Below are positions 37,133 to 46,221 of a stretch of DNA of 64,000 nucleotides, piece by piece. The position numbers were made by a program, and so were the translations under genes. Every line of letters begins with the position of its first letter. The stretch's first letter is position 1. The stretch is taken from positions 124,001 to 188,000 of the forward strand of contig NZ_MCNV01000008.1 in assembly GCF_001718195.1 (NCBI RefSeq). Reading direction: 5' to 3'. The notes under the pieces are model-generated. The model saw only the letters and a program-made list of their open reading frames with translations. It was not told the origin of the DNA and did no database searches. Source of the stretch: Paraburkholderia nodosa. GTDB taxonomy: Bacteria > Pseudomonadota > Gammaproteobacteria > Burkholderiales > Burkholderiaceae.

Positions 37133-38338
37133 ATGCAAACCCGCACCGACGAAGCGATCGCGGCGCCAATCCGCGACCATCACGAACCGCTCCTGACGCT
37201 CTTTCGCGTCGTGCTGACCGTGTCCGCGGTCTCATGGGGCGGCCTCGCACTCATGGCGCAACTCGAGCAGCACTACGTGGAGCGCGAAGCGCGTCTCACG
37301 CAAACCGCATTCTCGGATCTGGTAGCACTCGCCTGGATGGTGCCGGGGCCGGTAGGCTGCAACGTCGCGGTGCAACTCGGCCATGCGCTGCGCGGACGCG
37401 CGGGCGCGTGGGTCGCGGGCGTGGCGAGCGTGCTGCCCTTCTTCGCGCTGATGACGCTGTTCGCCATTTTCTACCGCACGCCGCTCGTGCATGCGGTCGC
37501 CTCGCGCACGCTGCTCGACCATTTCAGCGTGGTGCTTGCCATGCTGATCGGCGTGACCTGGTACAGGCAGACGCGTGCGCTCGTGCGCGGCCCGCTCGAA
37601 TGGGGCGTGGCGATCGCTGCCTGTGCGGCCCTCGCGCTCGCGGCGAGCGGCGCGGCCTACGTGGCGATTCTGCTCGTCGCGTTTGCCGCGGGCTGGCTCG
37701 CAAGCCCCGTGCCTTCGCAGCGGCTCGAATTACGCGTGACACGGCGCGATGGGCAATTGCTCGCCGCGCTGGCCGCGCTGATCGTCGTGTTCGCGCTGCC
37801 GCTGCCGCATCCGCTCGACTCGGCGCTGCTCTGGCCGCGTCTCGCGGGCGCGGGCATGACGCTGTTCGGCGGCGGCTTTTCGGCGCTGCCCGTGCTGAAA
37901 ACGCTGTTCGTCACGCCCGCGGTCGGCATCACCAACGACGACTTCACGCTGGCGTTCACGCTCTCGCCGCTTTCGCCGGGGCCGCTCCTGAACGTGGTGC
38001 CGTTCTTCGGCTATCTCGTCGATGGCTGGGTCGGCGCGCTCGTCGCCACGCTCGCGCTGTTCGTGCCGTCGGGCTGCCTCGTCGTGCTCGCGCGGCGGCA
38101 CCTGCACCGCATGAAGGCGAACCCGCGCTTCGAGCACGCCATGCGCGTGCTGCGCGCCGCGACCACCGCGTTCCTCGTTATCGCCGTCTGGCATATCGCG
38201 CGGCACGTGCCGCTGCATCTGTCGTATCTGCTGACGGCCGTCTTCTCGGCGATGTGCTTCGGCAAGCTCAAGCTCCCCGCTTACGCGGTCTACGCGACGG
38301 TAGGACTCGCGTGCGGGGCGAGGCTGCTGCTGGCCTGA
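37133..38338 (+). CDS. Chromate-transporter-family protein (ChrA-like, two CHR domains)
   Basis: A 401-residue membrane protein of the CHR family in its long, bidomain form. Domain one (residues 25-190) has SWGGLALMAQLEQHYVER and MVPGPVGCNVAVQLGHALRG; domain two (residues 215-400) has TLFGGGFSALPVLKTLF and TLSPLSPGPLLNVVPFFGYL. ChrA proteins expel chromate with protons. No chrB or other chromate-resistance gene is adjacent, so substrate and role are unproven. The two CHR halves appear complete. It converges on the deacetylase-like gene with 20 bp between stops. Confidence 0.87.
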   Translation: MQTRTDEAIAAPIRDHHEPLLTLFRVVLTVSAVSWGGLALMAQLEQHYVEREARLTQTAFSDLVALAWMVPGPVGCNVAVQLGHALRGRAGAWVAGVASVLPFFALMTLFAIFYRTPLVHAVASRTLLDHFSVVLAMLIGVTWYRQTRALVRGPLEWGVAIAACAALALAASGAAYVAILLVAFAAGWLASPVPSQRLELRVTRRDGQLLAALAALIVVFALPLPHPLDSALLWPRLAGAGMTLFGGGFSALPVLKTLFVTPAVGITNDDFTLAFTLSPLSPGPLLNVVPFFGYLVDGWVGALVATLALFVPSGCLVVLARRHLHRMKANPRFEHAMRVLRAATTAFLVIAVWHIARHVPLHLSYLLTAVFSAMCFGKLKLPAYAVYATVGLACGARLLLA

Positions 38339-38358
38339 AGCGCGCGTTCACGCGCTGA

Positions 38359-39381
38359 TCAGCGCGCTGCCGCAAAACCGCCGAAGAATGCGCGTGCGTT
38401 GTCTTCGAGGCTTTTGAGGTGATAGCCGCCTTCCTGCACGATCACCGAAGGCAGGCCGAGCGCGCCGATCTCCGCGCCGAGCCGGCCGAAACCCTCGGTG
38501 GTCACGGCGACTTTCGACTGCGGATCGTCCTTGTAGATGTCGAAGCCGAGCGCCAGCACGAGCGCGTCCGGCTCGAAGCGCCTGAGCACCCGCAGCGCCG
38601 CTTTCACGCGCTTGAAGAAGTCGGCTTCGGACGCGCCATGCGGCATCGGCAGATTGACGTTGTAGCCCTCGCCAGCACCGTTGCCGCGCTCTTCCTCGTA
38701 GCCCGCGACCACGGGATAGAAGTTGGTCGGATCGCCGTGAATCGAGATGTAGAGCACATCGCTGCGACCGTAGAAGATCTCCTGGACGCCCTGGCCGTGG
38801 TGCATGTCGGTGTCGAGGATCGCCACGCGCTCGAAGCGACTGCGCAGCGACTGCGCCGCGATGGCCGCGTTGTTCAGATAGCAGAAGCCGCCCGCCGCGT
38901 CCGCGCGGGCATGATGACCCGGCGGACGCGAGAGCGCGTACGACTCGCGCGCGCCTTCGTTCACGCATGCGGCCGCCGCCAGCGCGCTTTGCGCCGACCA
39001 GTAGGCCGCACGCCAGGTATTCGTACCGATGGGGCAACTGCCGTCCGCGAGATAGCGCGCCGCCTGCGCGAGCACGCCGCGCAGCGGATTCGGCTCGCGC
39101 ACGTAGATGTTCGACATCACCTCTTCGCCCCAATCCTCGGGCACGCGCTTCCATTCGGTGTGCGCTTCCTCGAGAAAACGCAGATAGTTCATGTCGTGCA
39201 CGCCGGCGATGGGCGCGGTGCCGAAATCGGCGGGCGCCTGCACGTCGAAGCCAAGCGAGCGCGCCGCGGCAACGAGATGCTCGGCACGCTGTGGCACCTC
39301 CTGCGGCGCACGCAACTGGCCGCGCGAGAAATAGGCGCGCGGATGGTGCAGCAGCTGATCGGGGTGAAACCAGGTTTTCAT
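38359..39381 (-). CDS. Histone-deacetylase-family amidohydrolase (acetylpolyamine amidohydrolase-like)
   Basis: A 340-residue zinc amidohydrolase of the arginase/deacetylase fold. Key motifs are SRPPGHHARADAAGGFCYLNN, with the two active-site His, AILDTDMHHGQGVQEIFY, with the Zn-binding Asp and His, and SIHGDPTNFYP. Related enzymes such as AphA/Dac remove acetyl groups from acetylpolyamines or small amides. It is the last gene of a three-gene unit: a hydrolase gene lies 23 bp upstream and a transporter before that. Its substrate may therefore be imported by that transporter. Confidence 0.88.
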   Translation of the reverse strand: MKTWFHPDQLLHHPRAYFSRGQLRAPQEVPQRAEHLVAAARSLGFDVQAPADFGTAPIAGVHDMNYLRFLEEAHTEWKRVPEDWGEEVMSNIYVREPNPLRGVLAQAARYLADGSCPIGTNTWRAAYWSAQSALAAAACVNEGARESYALSRPPGHHARADAAGGFCYLNNAAIAAQSLRSRFERVAILDTDMHHGQGVQEIFYGRSDVLYISIHGDPTNFYPVVAGYEEERGNGAGEGYNVNLPMPHGASEADFFKRVKAALRVLRRFEPDALVLALGFDIYKDDPQSKVAVTTEGFGRLGAEIGALGLPSVIVQEGGYHLKSLEDNARAFFGGFAAAR

Positions 39382-39404
39382 GCTCAGTTCTCCTTCTATT
39401 TCTT

Positions 39405-40676
39405 TTACGCGTCGGCCGCGTTTTCCACTTCAACGGCCAGGCGCACGCCCGCGCGCGCCGCGACGGCGTTGAGCAACACGTTCGCGCCGGCCGTGATGTC
39501 TTCCGGCAGAGCGTCCTCGGCTTCGTTGTGCGACAGACCGGCCACGCAGGGAATGAACACCATCGCGGTCGGGCAGTAGCGCGCGAGGTGGATCGCGTCA
39601 TGGCCGGCACCGCTCACGATACGCTCGTGTGGATAGCCAAAGCGCGCCGTTGCCTGCGCGACCAGCGCGACACACTCCGCGTCGAACGGCGTCGCGGGGC
39701 TCGTCCAGCAATGCGCGATCTGCACACCAAGGCCGCGCTGTGCGGCGACGTCCGCGCATAGCGCGCGCAAGTCGCGCTCCATCGCGTCGAGTTGCGCATC
39801 GTCGGGATGGCGCAGATCGACCGTGAACGTCAGGTTCGCCGCAATCGTGTTGCGCGACGAGTTTGCGATCTGCGCCTGGCCGATCGTCACGAGACCGCGC
39901 GGTGCGTAGCGCGCCATCGTGCGCTCGATCTCGAGCGACATCTGCGCCGCGCCGAACCATGCATCCTTGCGATAGCGCATCGGCGTCGTGCCCGCGTGCG
40001 CGGCCACGCCCGTCACGTTCACGTCGAACCAGCGAATCGCCTGGCCGCCCGTCACGACGCCGATGGTCGTCTCGTTCGCCTCCAGAATCGGGCCCTGCTC
40101 GATATGGGCTTCGAAGTAGGCGTCGACGGCCACGCCTTGCACGGCACGCGTGCCGCGTGCACCGCATGCGTCGAGCGCCGCGCCGAGCGTCACGCCGTCG
40201 GCGTCTGTGCGCGAGAGTGCCTCCGCCAGCGTCATCGCGCCCGCGAACACCGCCGAGCCCAGCATCGCCGGCGTGAAGCGCGCGCCCTCTTCGTTGGTCC
40301 ACGAGCAGATTTCGATCGGCTTCCCGGTGCGTGCGCCCGCGTCGTTGAGCGCGCGCACGACTTCGAGCGCGGCGAGCACGCCGTAGACGCCGTCGAAGCG
40401 GCCGCCTTCGGGCTGCGAGTCGAGGTGGCTGCCCATCAGCACCGGCGCAGCCTGCGCATCGTCGCCTTCGCGGCGCGCGAACAGGTTCCCCACTTCGTCG
40501 GTCCACACCGTCATGCCCGCCTCGCGGCACCAGCGCGCGAACAACTCGCGCCCGCGCCGGTCTTCTTCGGTGAGCGCGAGGCGGCGCACGCCGCCGCCCG
40601 CCGTCGCGCCAACACGCGCCATCTCCATGAGGCTCGCCCACAGGCGCGGGCCGTCGATCTGCAAAAGGTCTTTCAT
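39405..40676 (-). CDS. M20-family Zn-dependent hydrolase (N-carbamoyl-amino acid/allantoate amidohydrolase type)
   Basis: A 423-residue metalloenzyme. Metal ligands are visible in MGSHLDSQPEGGRFDGVYGV (His, Asp) and SWTNEEGARF (Glu). The dimerisation domain follows, with GVAAHAGTTPMRYRKDA, and the last motif is SGAGHDAIHLARY (His). The family cleaves N-carbamoyl amino acids, ureidoglycine or allantoate. Two starts, 40676 and 40688, are in frame; I took the inner one, which has GGATGG upstream. It is cotranscribed with a MHS-type transporter (44 bp) and a deacetylase-like enzyme. Confidence 0.88.
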   Translation of the reverse strand: MKDLLQIDGPRLWASLMEMARVGATAGGGVRRLALTEEDRRGRELFARWCREAGMTVWTDEVGNLFARREGDDAQAAPVLMGSHLDSQPEGGRFDGVYGVLAALEVVRALNDAGARTGKPIEICSWTNEEGARFTPAMLGSAVFAGAMTLAEALSRTDADGVTLGAALDACGARGTRAVQGVAVDAYFEAHIEQGPILEANETTIGVVTGGQAIRWFDVNVTGVAAHAGTTPMRYRKDAWFGAAQMSLEIERTMARYAPRGLVTIGQAQIANSSRNTIAANLTFTVDLRHPDDAQLDAMERDLRALCADVAAQRGLGVQIAHCWTSPATPFDAECVALVAQATARFGYPHERIVSGAGHDAIHLARYCPTAMVFIPCVAGLSHNEAEDALPEDITAGANVLLNAVAARAGVRLAVEVENAADA

Positions 40677-40720
40677 CGGTCCATCCATTTCAGTCGAACT
40701 ATTCAAACACCTGAACAACG

Positions 40721-42040
40721 TCATCGTGCGCTCAACGCCTCGGCTCCCGCCTCGTCTAACGCATGCTGGTGGCGGCGCGCGTCGAGCGCGACGATGCACA
40801 GCAGCGAGACGCCCGCGAGGCACGTATAGAACACGGCGAGCGGCCACCACTGCCCCACATGGCGATGCGCGAGCCACGTGCCGACCAGCGGCGTGAGGCC
40901 GCCCGCGATCGCGCCGCATACCTGGTAAGAGAGCGAAATCGCGGAGTAGCGCACGCGCGTGGGGAACACGCCGGAGACGAAGCCGGCGATCACCGAATAG
41001 AAGCTCGCCATGCAGACCACGGCGATCGAAATGCCGATCACCATCGGCACGACCTTGCCGCTTTGCACGAGCACGAACATCGGATACGGCGAGAGCATCG
41101 CGGCGAGCGCCGCGCACTTGAGGAAGCGCGCGCCGCCCATGCGTTCGGCGAGCCACGCGGCGAGCGGCTGCACGAGGAACTGGATGATCGCGACCGCGAA
41201 CAGGCAGTCGAGAATCAGCGAGCGCGTGATGCCGACGTATTGCGTGGTGTAGGCGATCATGAACGTGTTGGTGAAGTACACGCCCGCAATGCCGATGGTG
41301 TTCGCGCCGATGCACAGCAGCACGAGGCCCCACGCCGAGCGGAACACTTCGGCGACGGGCAGCTTGAGCGTGCGGCGCTGGTCCTTGAGCTTCTCGAACT
41401 CGGGCGACTCGTTCACGCCAAGGCGGATCATGATGCCGATCACGAGCAGCACCGCCGAAACGAGGAACGGCAGACGCCAGCCCCACGAGAGAAAGTCGGC
41501 CTTGTCGAGCGACGTGACCGAGCGGAACGCGAGCAGCGAAAGAATCAGGCCGGCCGGCGAACCCAGCTGCGCGAACGAAGCGAAGAACGTGCGGCGGCCT
41601 TCGGGCGCGTGCTCGCCCGCCATCAGCACCGCACCGCCCCACTCGCCGCCCACGGCGATGCCCTGCACCACGCGCAGCAGCACGAGCAGCACCGGCGCGA
41701 GCATCCCCACGCTCGCGTACGACGGCAGCAGGCCGACGCAGACGGTCGCGACGCCCATCATCATCAGGGTGGTCATGAGCGCTTTCTTGCGGCCGATGCG
41801 GTCGCCGAGGTGGCCGAAGATCAGGCCGCCGAGCGGACGCGCGAAGAACCCGACGGCGAAGGTCGCGAACGACGCCATCGTGCTCACGAAGCGGTCTTCA
41901 GAAGGGAAATACAGCTCGCCGAACACGAGCGCGGCGGCCGTGGCGTAGATGTAGAAGTCGTACCACTCGATCATCGTGCCGATGAACGCCGCGGCGGCGG
42001 CGCGCACCGGTTGCCGGGTGCTGGGTTGTGGGCTGGCCAT
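40721..42040 (-). CDS. MHS-type major-facilitator transporter
   Basis: A 439-residue symporter with 12 predicted helices. It belongs to the metabolite:H+ symporter group (ProP/KgtP-like): GTMIEWYDFYIYATAAALVF in the first helix, GHLGDRIGRKKALMTTLMMMG in the first loop and GEWGGAVLMAGEHAPEGRR after helix four. The start at 42040 has AAGGAGACC ten bases ahead. It is the first gene of the minus-strand unit, divergent from a LysR regulator with an AT-rich inverted repeat between them. It likely imports the substrate for the two hydrolases that follow. Confidence 0.9.
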   Translation of the reverse strand: MASPQPSTRQPVRAAAAAFIGTMIEWYDFYIYATAAALVFGELYFPSEDRFVSTMASFATFAVGFFARPLGGLIFGHLGDRIGRKKALMTTLMMMGVATVCVGLLPSYASVGMLAPVLLVLLRVVQGIAVGGEWGGAVLMAGEHAPEGRRTFFASFAQLGSPAGLILSLLAFRSVTSLDKADFLSWGWRLPFLVSAVLLVIGIMIRLGVNESPEFEKLKDQRRTLKLPVAEVFRSAWGLVLLCIGANTIGIAGVYFTNTFMIAYTTQYVGITRSLILDCLFAVAIIQFLVQPLAAWLAERMGGARFLKCAALAAMLSPYPMFVLVQSGKVVPMVIGISIAVVCMASFYSVIAGFVSGVFPTRVRYSAISLSYQVCGAIAGGLTPLVGTWLAHRHVGQWWPLAVFYTCLAGVSLLCIVALDARRHQHALDEAGAEALSAR

Positions 42041-42111
42041 GCGTCGGTCTCCTTCAGGCGCGTTTGGGATGGGTTTGTGTTGCATGCACGCTTTATCGCC
42101 AGCCACAAATC

Positions 42112-42157
42112 ATTAGTCAAATTTCGCGTTATTATTCTGCACATAAATTCAACTAAT
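42112..42157. promoter_or_regulatory. AT-rich inverted repeat between LysR and the MFS operon
   Basis: ATTAGTCAAATTT and AAATTCAACTAAT are inverted over 13 bp with two mismatches and a 20-bp spacer. It sits in the divergent gap inside an AT-rich patch, as LysR-type binding and promoter sites do. Confidence 0.55.
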
Positions 42158-42190
42158 ACCCTTGGCGCACCCTTGCGCCGGGAGCCGCCC

Positions 42191-43141
42191 ATGCGCGCCG
42201 ACACCACCCGCTTTCTCAACGACCGTCTTGACTGGAACCTGCTGCGCACCTACCTCGCGATCATGCAGGAGCGCAGCCTGAGCCGCGCCGCCGCCCGGCT
42301 CTATGTCACGCAGCCGGCCGTGAGCCAGGCGCTCAAGCGCCTCGAAGACGCGCTCGGCCGCAAGCTGATCGAGCGCCGCGGCGCGCAGTTCGTGCCGACC
42401 GAGGCGGGCGAAGAGGTCTATCGCATTGCAAGCGACATTTACGGCACGATTTCCCAGCTCGAAACCGGGCTAGACGAGCGCACCGCCGACATCACCGGCT
42501 CGATCCGCCTGCTCACGGTGAGCCGCATCGAGTCGCGCGTGTACGACGAATTTCTCGCGGAATTCCACACGGCCTACCCGCGCATCGACCTGCAGATCGA
42601 AGTGATGCGCTCGTCGGACATCATCTCGTCGCTGCTGCAGAAAACCGCGACCGCAGGCCTGAGCCTGTGCCGCACGCCCATCGACAAACTGGACATGCGC
42701 TGCTTTCTGCGCCAGCGCTACGCGATGTTCTGCGGCCGGCATCACCGGCTCTTCGGGCTCTCGCAGTTGACGATGGACGACCTGCTCGCGGAGAACTTCG
42801 TCTCCTTCACGAGCGACCAGATTGGCGACAGCCTGTCGCCGCTCACCGTGTTTCGCGACCAGCGCGGCTTCACGGGGCGGATCGTGGCGTCGTCACCGAG
42901 TCTGGACGAGGTGCGGCGGCTGATCTTTGCGGGCTACGGCATTGGCTGCCTGCCCGAGCATACGGTGCGGGACGATCTGGCGCGGCAGCGCCTGTGGCGG
43001 CTGCCGCCGGAGGAAGGGCTCGTGGACGTCGATATCCACTTGCTGTGGCATCGCGAACGCAAGCGCAATGCGGCCGAAGAAGCGTTCTTCGACGCGATGG
43101 AGCGCTGCATGCAGCGTCATGCGCTCGCGGAGCGCCTCTAG
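42191..43141 (+). CDS. LysR-family transcriptional regulator
   Basis: A 316-residue regulator. The N-terminal winged helix-turn-helix (residues 14-75) reads WNLLRTYLAIMQERSLSRAA then YVTQPAVSQALKRLEDALG. The C-terminal effector domain (about 100-300) has the usual two-lobe pattern. The gene diverges from the transporter/hydrolase operon and probably activates it on binding a substrate or product. Start choice rests on GGAGCC just upstream and on family length. Confidence 0.92.
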   Translation: MRADTTRFLNDRLDWNLLRTYLAIMQERSLSRAAARLYVTQPAVSQALKRLEDALGRKLIERRGAQFVPTEAGEEVYRIASDIYGTISQLETGLDERTADITGSIRLLTVSRIESRVYDEFLAEFHTAYPRIDLQIEVMRSSDIISSLLQKTATAGLSLCRTPIDKLDMRCFLRQRYAMFCGRHHRLFGLSQLTMDDLLAENFVSFTSDQIGDSLSPLTVFRDQRGFTGRIVASSPSLDEVRRLIFAGYGIGCLPEHTVRDDLARQRLWRLPPEEGLVDVDIHLLWHRERKRNAAEEAFFDAMERCMQRHALAERL

Positions 43142-43180
43142 TGCGTCAGGCGCAGACCGCGAACGTTGCAGGAGAAACGA

Positions 43181-43639
43181 TTAGAACCCGCGCGCGAGCA
43201 CGGCAACGCCGATCGTCACGATACCCAGCACGAGATTGATGACGACGAGCCGGCGCACGGTGCCCACGGCGCGCGCGCCGTCGGGCCACTTCTGCGCCTG
43301 CACGGCGCGGCGAATGCGCGGGAACACGGCGAAGCGGATGTGGCCGAAGATCAGCATCATCAATACGCCCAGGCCCGCCATGGCGTGCAGTTGCCAGGTG
43401 GCATGCTCGCCGCCGGACTGCATGAGCAGGAAGCCGCCGGTCAGCAGGATCACGATGACCGAGACGCCCACCCAGTTGAAGAAGCGGCCGAACACCGATT
43501 CGATGAGCGGCAGGCGCAGCTGCGGCGAGAGGTCTTCGAGCGCTGGGCGCAAACAGAAATGCGCGAAGATCATGCCGCCCACCCAGACGGCGACGCCCAG
43601 CAGATGCAGAAAGAGCGCGACTGCGATCGCGTGGCCCAT
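43181..43639 (-). CDS. CopD-family/DUF-type four-helix membrane protein
   Basis: A 152-residue membrane protein with four helices (about 1-25, 50-75, 80-105 and 130-150). Motifs HLLGVAVWVGGMIFAHFCLRP, near the start, and WQLHAMAGLGVLMMLIFGHI carry His residues that could bind haem or copper, as in CopD-like and DUF2269-type proteins. The start at 43639 has GAGGGAA ten bases before it. No copper genes are close. The exact family is uncertain. Confidence 0.78.
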   Translation of the reverse strand: MGHAIAVALFLHLLGVAVWVGGMIFAHFCLRPALEDLSPQLRLPLIESVFGRFFNWVGVSVIVILLTGGFLLMQSGGEHATWQLHAMAGLGVLMMLIFGHIRFAVFPRIRRAVQAQKWPDGARAVGTVRRLVVINLVLGIVTIGVAVLARGF

Positions 43640-43768
43640 GCTTGATTTCCCTCGTAACGTGTCGTTATCGGCGGCATGTCGACGGAGTGAGTGCAACGCA
43701 CTCCCGTCCCATGCCTTTGCGCGGCATTATTCCATGCCGCGCCGCGATTCGCGCCGGATATGTGTCGG

Positions 43769-43827
43769 CCGGAGTTAGCGCTTTAGCACTTTGCGATCCG
43801 GAGTTAGCGCTTCAGCGCTTACTCCGG
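43769..43827. repeat. Duplicated GGAGTTAGCGCTT element with a near-perfect palindrome
   Basis: CCGGAGTTAGCGCTTTAGC (43769-43787) recurs as CCGGAGTTAGCGCTTCAGC (43798-43816). The second copy opens a 30-bp palindrome, 14-bp arms with one mismatch (43798-43827). This looks like a dispersed, REP-like intergenic element. It lies between the CopD-like gene and the end of parC. Confidence 0.55.
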
Positions 43828-43867
43828 TCCCACGCAGAGCGCTCCGGCGCCATGCAGAGCAGCTAAG

Positions 43868-46183
43868 TTACTGCGGCAACACCGGACGCATGCCCGTCAC
43901 GACCTTGAGCTTCGAGTCCGGCGCGCGGCCCTTGCGTGCGCGCTTGCCGATCTGCGGAGCCAGCACCGCGCCCGCCATCAGGTCCTCGGTCGCCTTGCCG
44001 CCGCGGCCCGTGCCCACGAGCACGACGCCCGCCGCGCTGATCGCGAGCGCCTGCACGAGCTTCTCGTTCTCGTCGAGCTGCATGAGCGTAACGCCACGTC
44101 CGCCGCCCGAGAGCGTCTTCATCTCGTCGAGGCCGAACACGAGCAAACGACCGCCCGACGACAGACACGCCACCTGCAGCGCGTCGGGCAGCATCGGCAT
44201 CGGCGCGAGCGGCACGCAGCCCTCGTCGATCGTCATGAACGCCTTGCCTGCCTTCACGCGGCTCACCATGTCGCCGATCTTCGCGATGAAGCCGAAGCCG
44301 TTGCTCGACGCCAGCAGCAATTGCTGTTCCGCGTTCGCCGCGAAGTAGTGCAGCAGATGCGTGCCCGCTTCGAGTTCGATGAGCGACGTGACCGGCACCC
44401 CGTCACCGCGGCCGCCAGGCAGATTCGCAATCGACACCGAATAGACGCGGCCATTGCTGCCCCACGCGATCAGCGTATCGGGCGTGCGGCACTGGAACGC
44501 CGCATAGAGGCCGTCGCCGGCCTTGAAGGTGAAACCTTGCGTATCGAGCCCGTGGCCCTTGAGCGCACGCACCCAGCCCTTCTGCGAGACGACGACCGTG
44601 ACCGGCTCGTCGACCACGCGCGCTTCGAAGCTCGCCCGCTTTTCCTGCTGAATGAGCGTGCGGCGATCGTCGCCGTACTGCTTCGCGTCGGCTTCGATTT
44701 CCTTCACGATGAGCCGCTTCATCGACACATCGTTCGCGAGCAGTTCTTCGAGCTTCGCCTTCTCTTCGCGCAGCTCCGCGAGTTCCTTCTCGATCTTGAT
44801 CTTCTCGAGCCGCGCCAACTGACGCAGACGGATTTCAAGAATGTCCTCGGCCTGGCGCTCGGAAAGTCCGAACGCGCTCATCAGCGCGCTCTTGGGCTCG
44901 TCCGACTCGCGGATGATGCGGATCACCTCGTCGATATTGAGGAAGACGATCATCCGCCCTTCGAGGATATGGATGCGGTCGTCGACCTTCGTCAGGCGAT
45001 GCTGCGTACGGCGCGTGACCGTGGCGAAACGGAAGCCGATCCACTCGCCCAGAATCTCGCTGATGCCCTTCTGGCGCGGCCGCCCATCGGCGCCGATCAT
45101 CACGAGATTGAGCGATGCGTTCGATTCGAGGCTCGTGTTCGCGAGCAGCGAGTTGACGAACTCGGCCTGATCGATGCGGCTCGTCTTCGGCTCGAACACG
45201 AGGCGCACGGGCGCGTCCTTGCCCGACTCGTCGCGCACGGCGTCGAGCAGCCCGAGCATGGTCTGCTTGCTCTGCAGCTGCTCGGGTGTGAGCGTCTTCT
45301 TGCCGAGCTTGAGCTTCGGGTTCGTGAGTTCCTCGATCTCTTCGAGCACCTTCTGGCCCGAGGTGTTCGGCGGCAGCTCGGTCACCACCAGTTGCCACTG
45401 GCCGCGCGCGAGGTCCTCGATCTTCCAGCGCGCGCGCACCTTGAGGCTGCCGCGGCCCGACTCGTATGCCGCCGCAATTTCCGCGTCGCTCGAAATGATC
45501 TGGCCGCCGCCCGGGAAATCGGGCCCCGGCAGCTTTTCCATGATCTCCGCATGCGAAAGCTTCGGGTTGCGAATCATCGCCACCGCCGCCGACGCGACTT
45601 CGCGCAGGTTATGCGACGGGATTTCGGTAGCGAGACCCACCGCAATCCCCGACGCGCCGTTGAGCAGCAGCATCGGCAGGCGCGCGGGCAGCGTCTTCGG
45701 CTCCTGGAACGAGCCGTCGTAGTTCGGCATGAAATCGACAGTGCCCATGTCGATTTCGTCGAGCAGCAGCTTGGCGATGGGCGTCAGCCGCGCTTCGGTG
45801 TAGCGCATGGCCGCCGCGCCGTCGCCGTCGCGCGAGCCGAAATTGCCCTGGCCGTCGATGAGCGGATAGCGCATCGAGAAGTCCTGAGCGAGGCGCACGA
45901 GCGCGTCGTAGGCCGACTGGTCGCCGTGCGGGTGGTACTTGCCGAGCACGTCGCCCACCACGCGCGCGGACTTCACGGGCTTGGCGTTGTCGCCCAGGCC
46001 CATTTCGTTCATCGCGAAAAGAATGCGCCGCTGCACCGGCTTCTGGCCGTCGCAGACGTCGGGCAACGCGCGGCCCTTCACCACGCTCACCGCGTAGTCG
46101 AGATAGGCGCGTTCCGCGTAGTGGCCGAGCGTGAGCGTGTCGCCGTTCGGGGCGTCCGTCACTTCAGCAAAGAGATCGTCCAT
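43868..46183 (-). CDS. parC: DNA topoisomerase IV subunit A
   Basis: A 771-residue topoisomerase subunit that cuts and rejoins DNA to separate sister chromosomes. The DNA-cleaving tyrosine is Tyr128 in [10 protein letters not shown]. Around the quinolone pocket it reads [13 protein letters not shown], giving Gln and Asp at the positions of E. coli Ser80 and Glu84. A C-terminal beta-pinwheel domain, about residues 490-760, contains repeated LVGT/VFGL strands. It follows parE by 38 bp in one unit. Homology to ParC rather than GyrA is backed by the parE neighbour and the absence of a GyrA box. Confidence 0.96.
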   Translation of the reverse strand: MDDLFAEVTDAPNGDTLTLGHYAERAYLDYAVSVVKGRALPDVCDGQKPVQRRILFAMNEMGLGDNAKPVKSARVVGDVLGKYHPHGDQSAYDALVRLAQDFSMRYPLIDGQGNFGSRDGDGAAAMRYTEARLTPIAKLLLDEIDMGTVDFMPNYDGSFQEPKTLPARLPMLLLNGASGIAVGLATEIPSHNLREVASAAVAMIRNPKLSHAEIMEKLPGPDFPGGGQIISSDAEIAAAYESGRGSLKVRARWKIEDLARGQWQLVVTELPPNTSGQKVLEEIEELTNPKLKLGKKTLTPEQLQSKQTMLGLLDAVRDESGKDAPVRLVFEPKTSRIDQAEFVNSLLANTSLESNASLNLVMIGADGRPRQKGISEILGEWIGFRFATVTRRTQHRLTKVDDRIHILEGRMIVFLNIDEVIRIIRESDEPKSALMSAFGLSERQAEDILEIRLRQLARLEKIKIEKELAELREEKAKLEELLANDVSMKRLIVKEIEADAKQYGDDRRTLIQQEKRASFEARVVDEPVTVVVSQKGWVRALKGHGLDTQGFTFKAGDGLYAAFQCRTPDTLIAWGSNGRVYSVSIANLPGGRGDGVPVTSLIELEAGTHLLHYFAANAEQQLLLASSNGFGFIAKIGDMVSRVKAGKAFMTIDEGCVPLAPMPMLPDALQVACLSSGGRLLVFGLDEMKTLSGGGRGVTLMQLDENEKLVQALAISAAGVVLVGTGRGGKATEDLMAGAVLAPQIGKRARKGRAPDSKLKVVTGMRPVLPQ

Positions 46184-46221
46184 GTTTCAATCGTTCCGTA
46201 ATCTTGTATGGGCGCGTGCGC

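Noticed and set aside
38351..38366. CGCGCTGATCAGCGCG palindrome between the chrA-type and deacetylase genes as an operator
   Set aside because: It overlaps the 3' end of the deacetylase gene at a convergent junction, where a terminator-like role is as likely, and short GC palindromes are common here.
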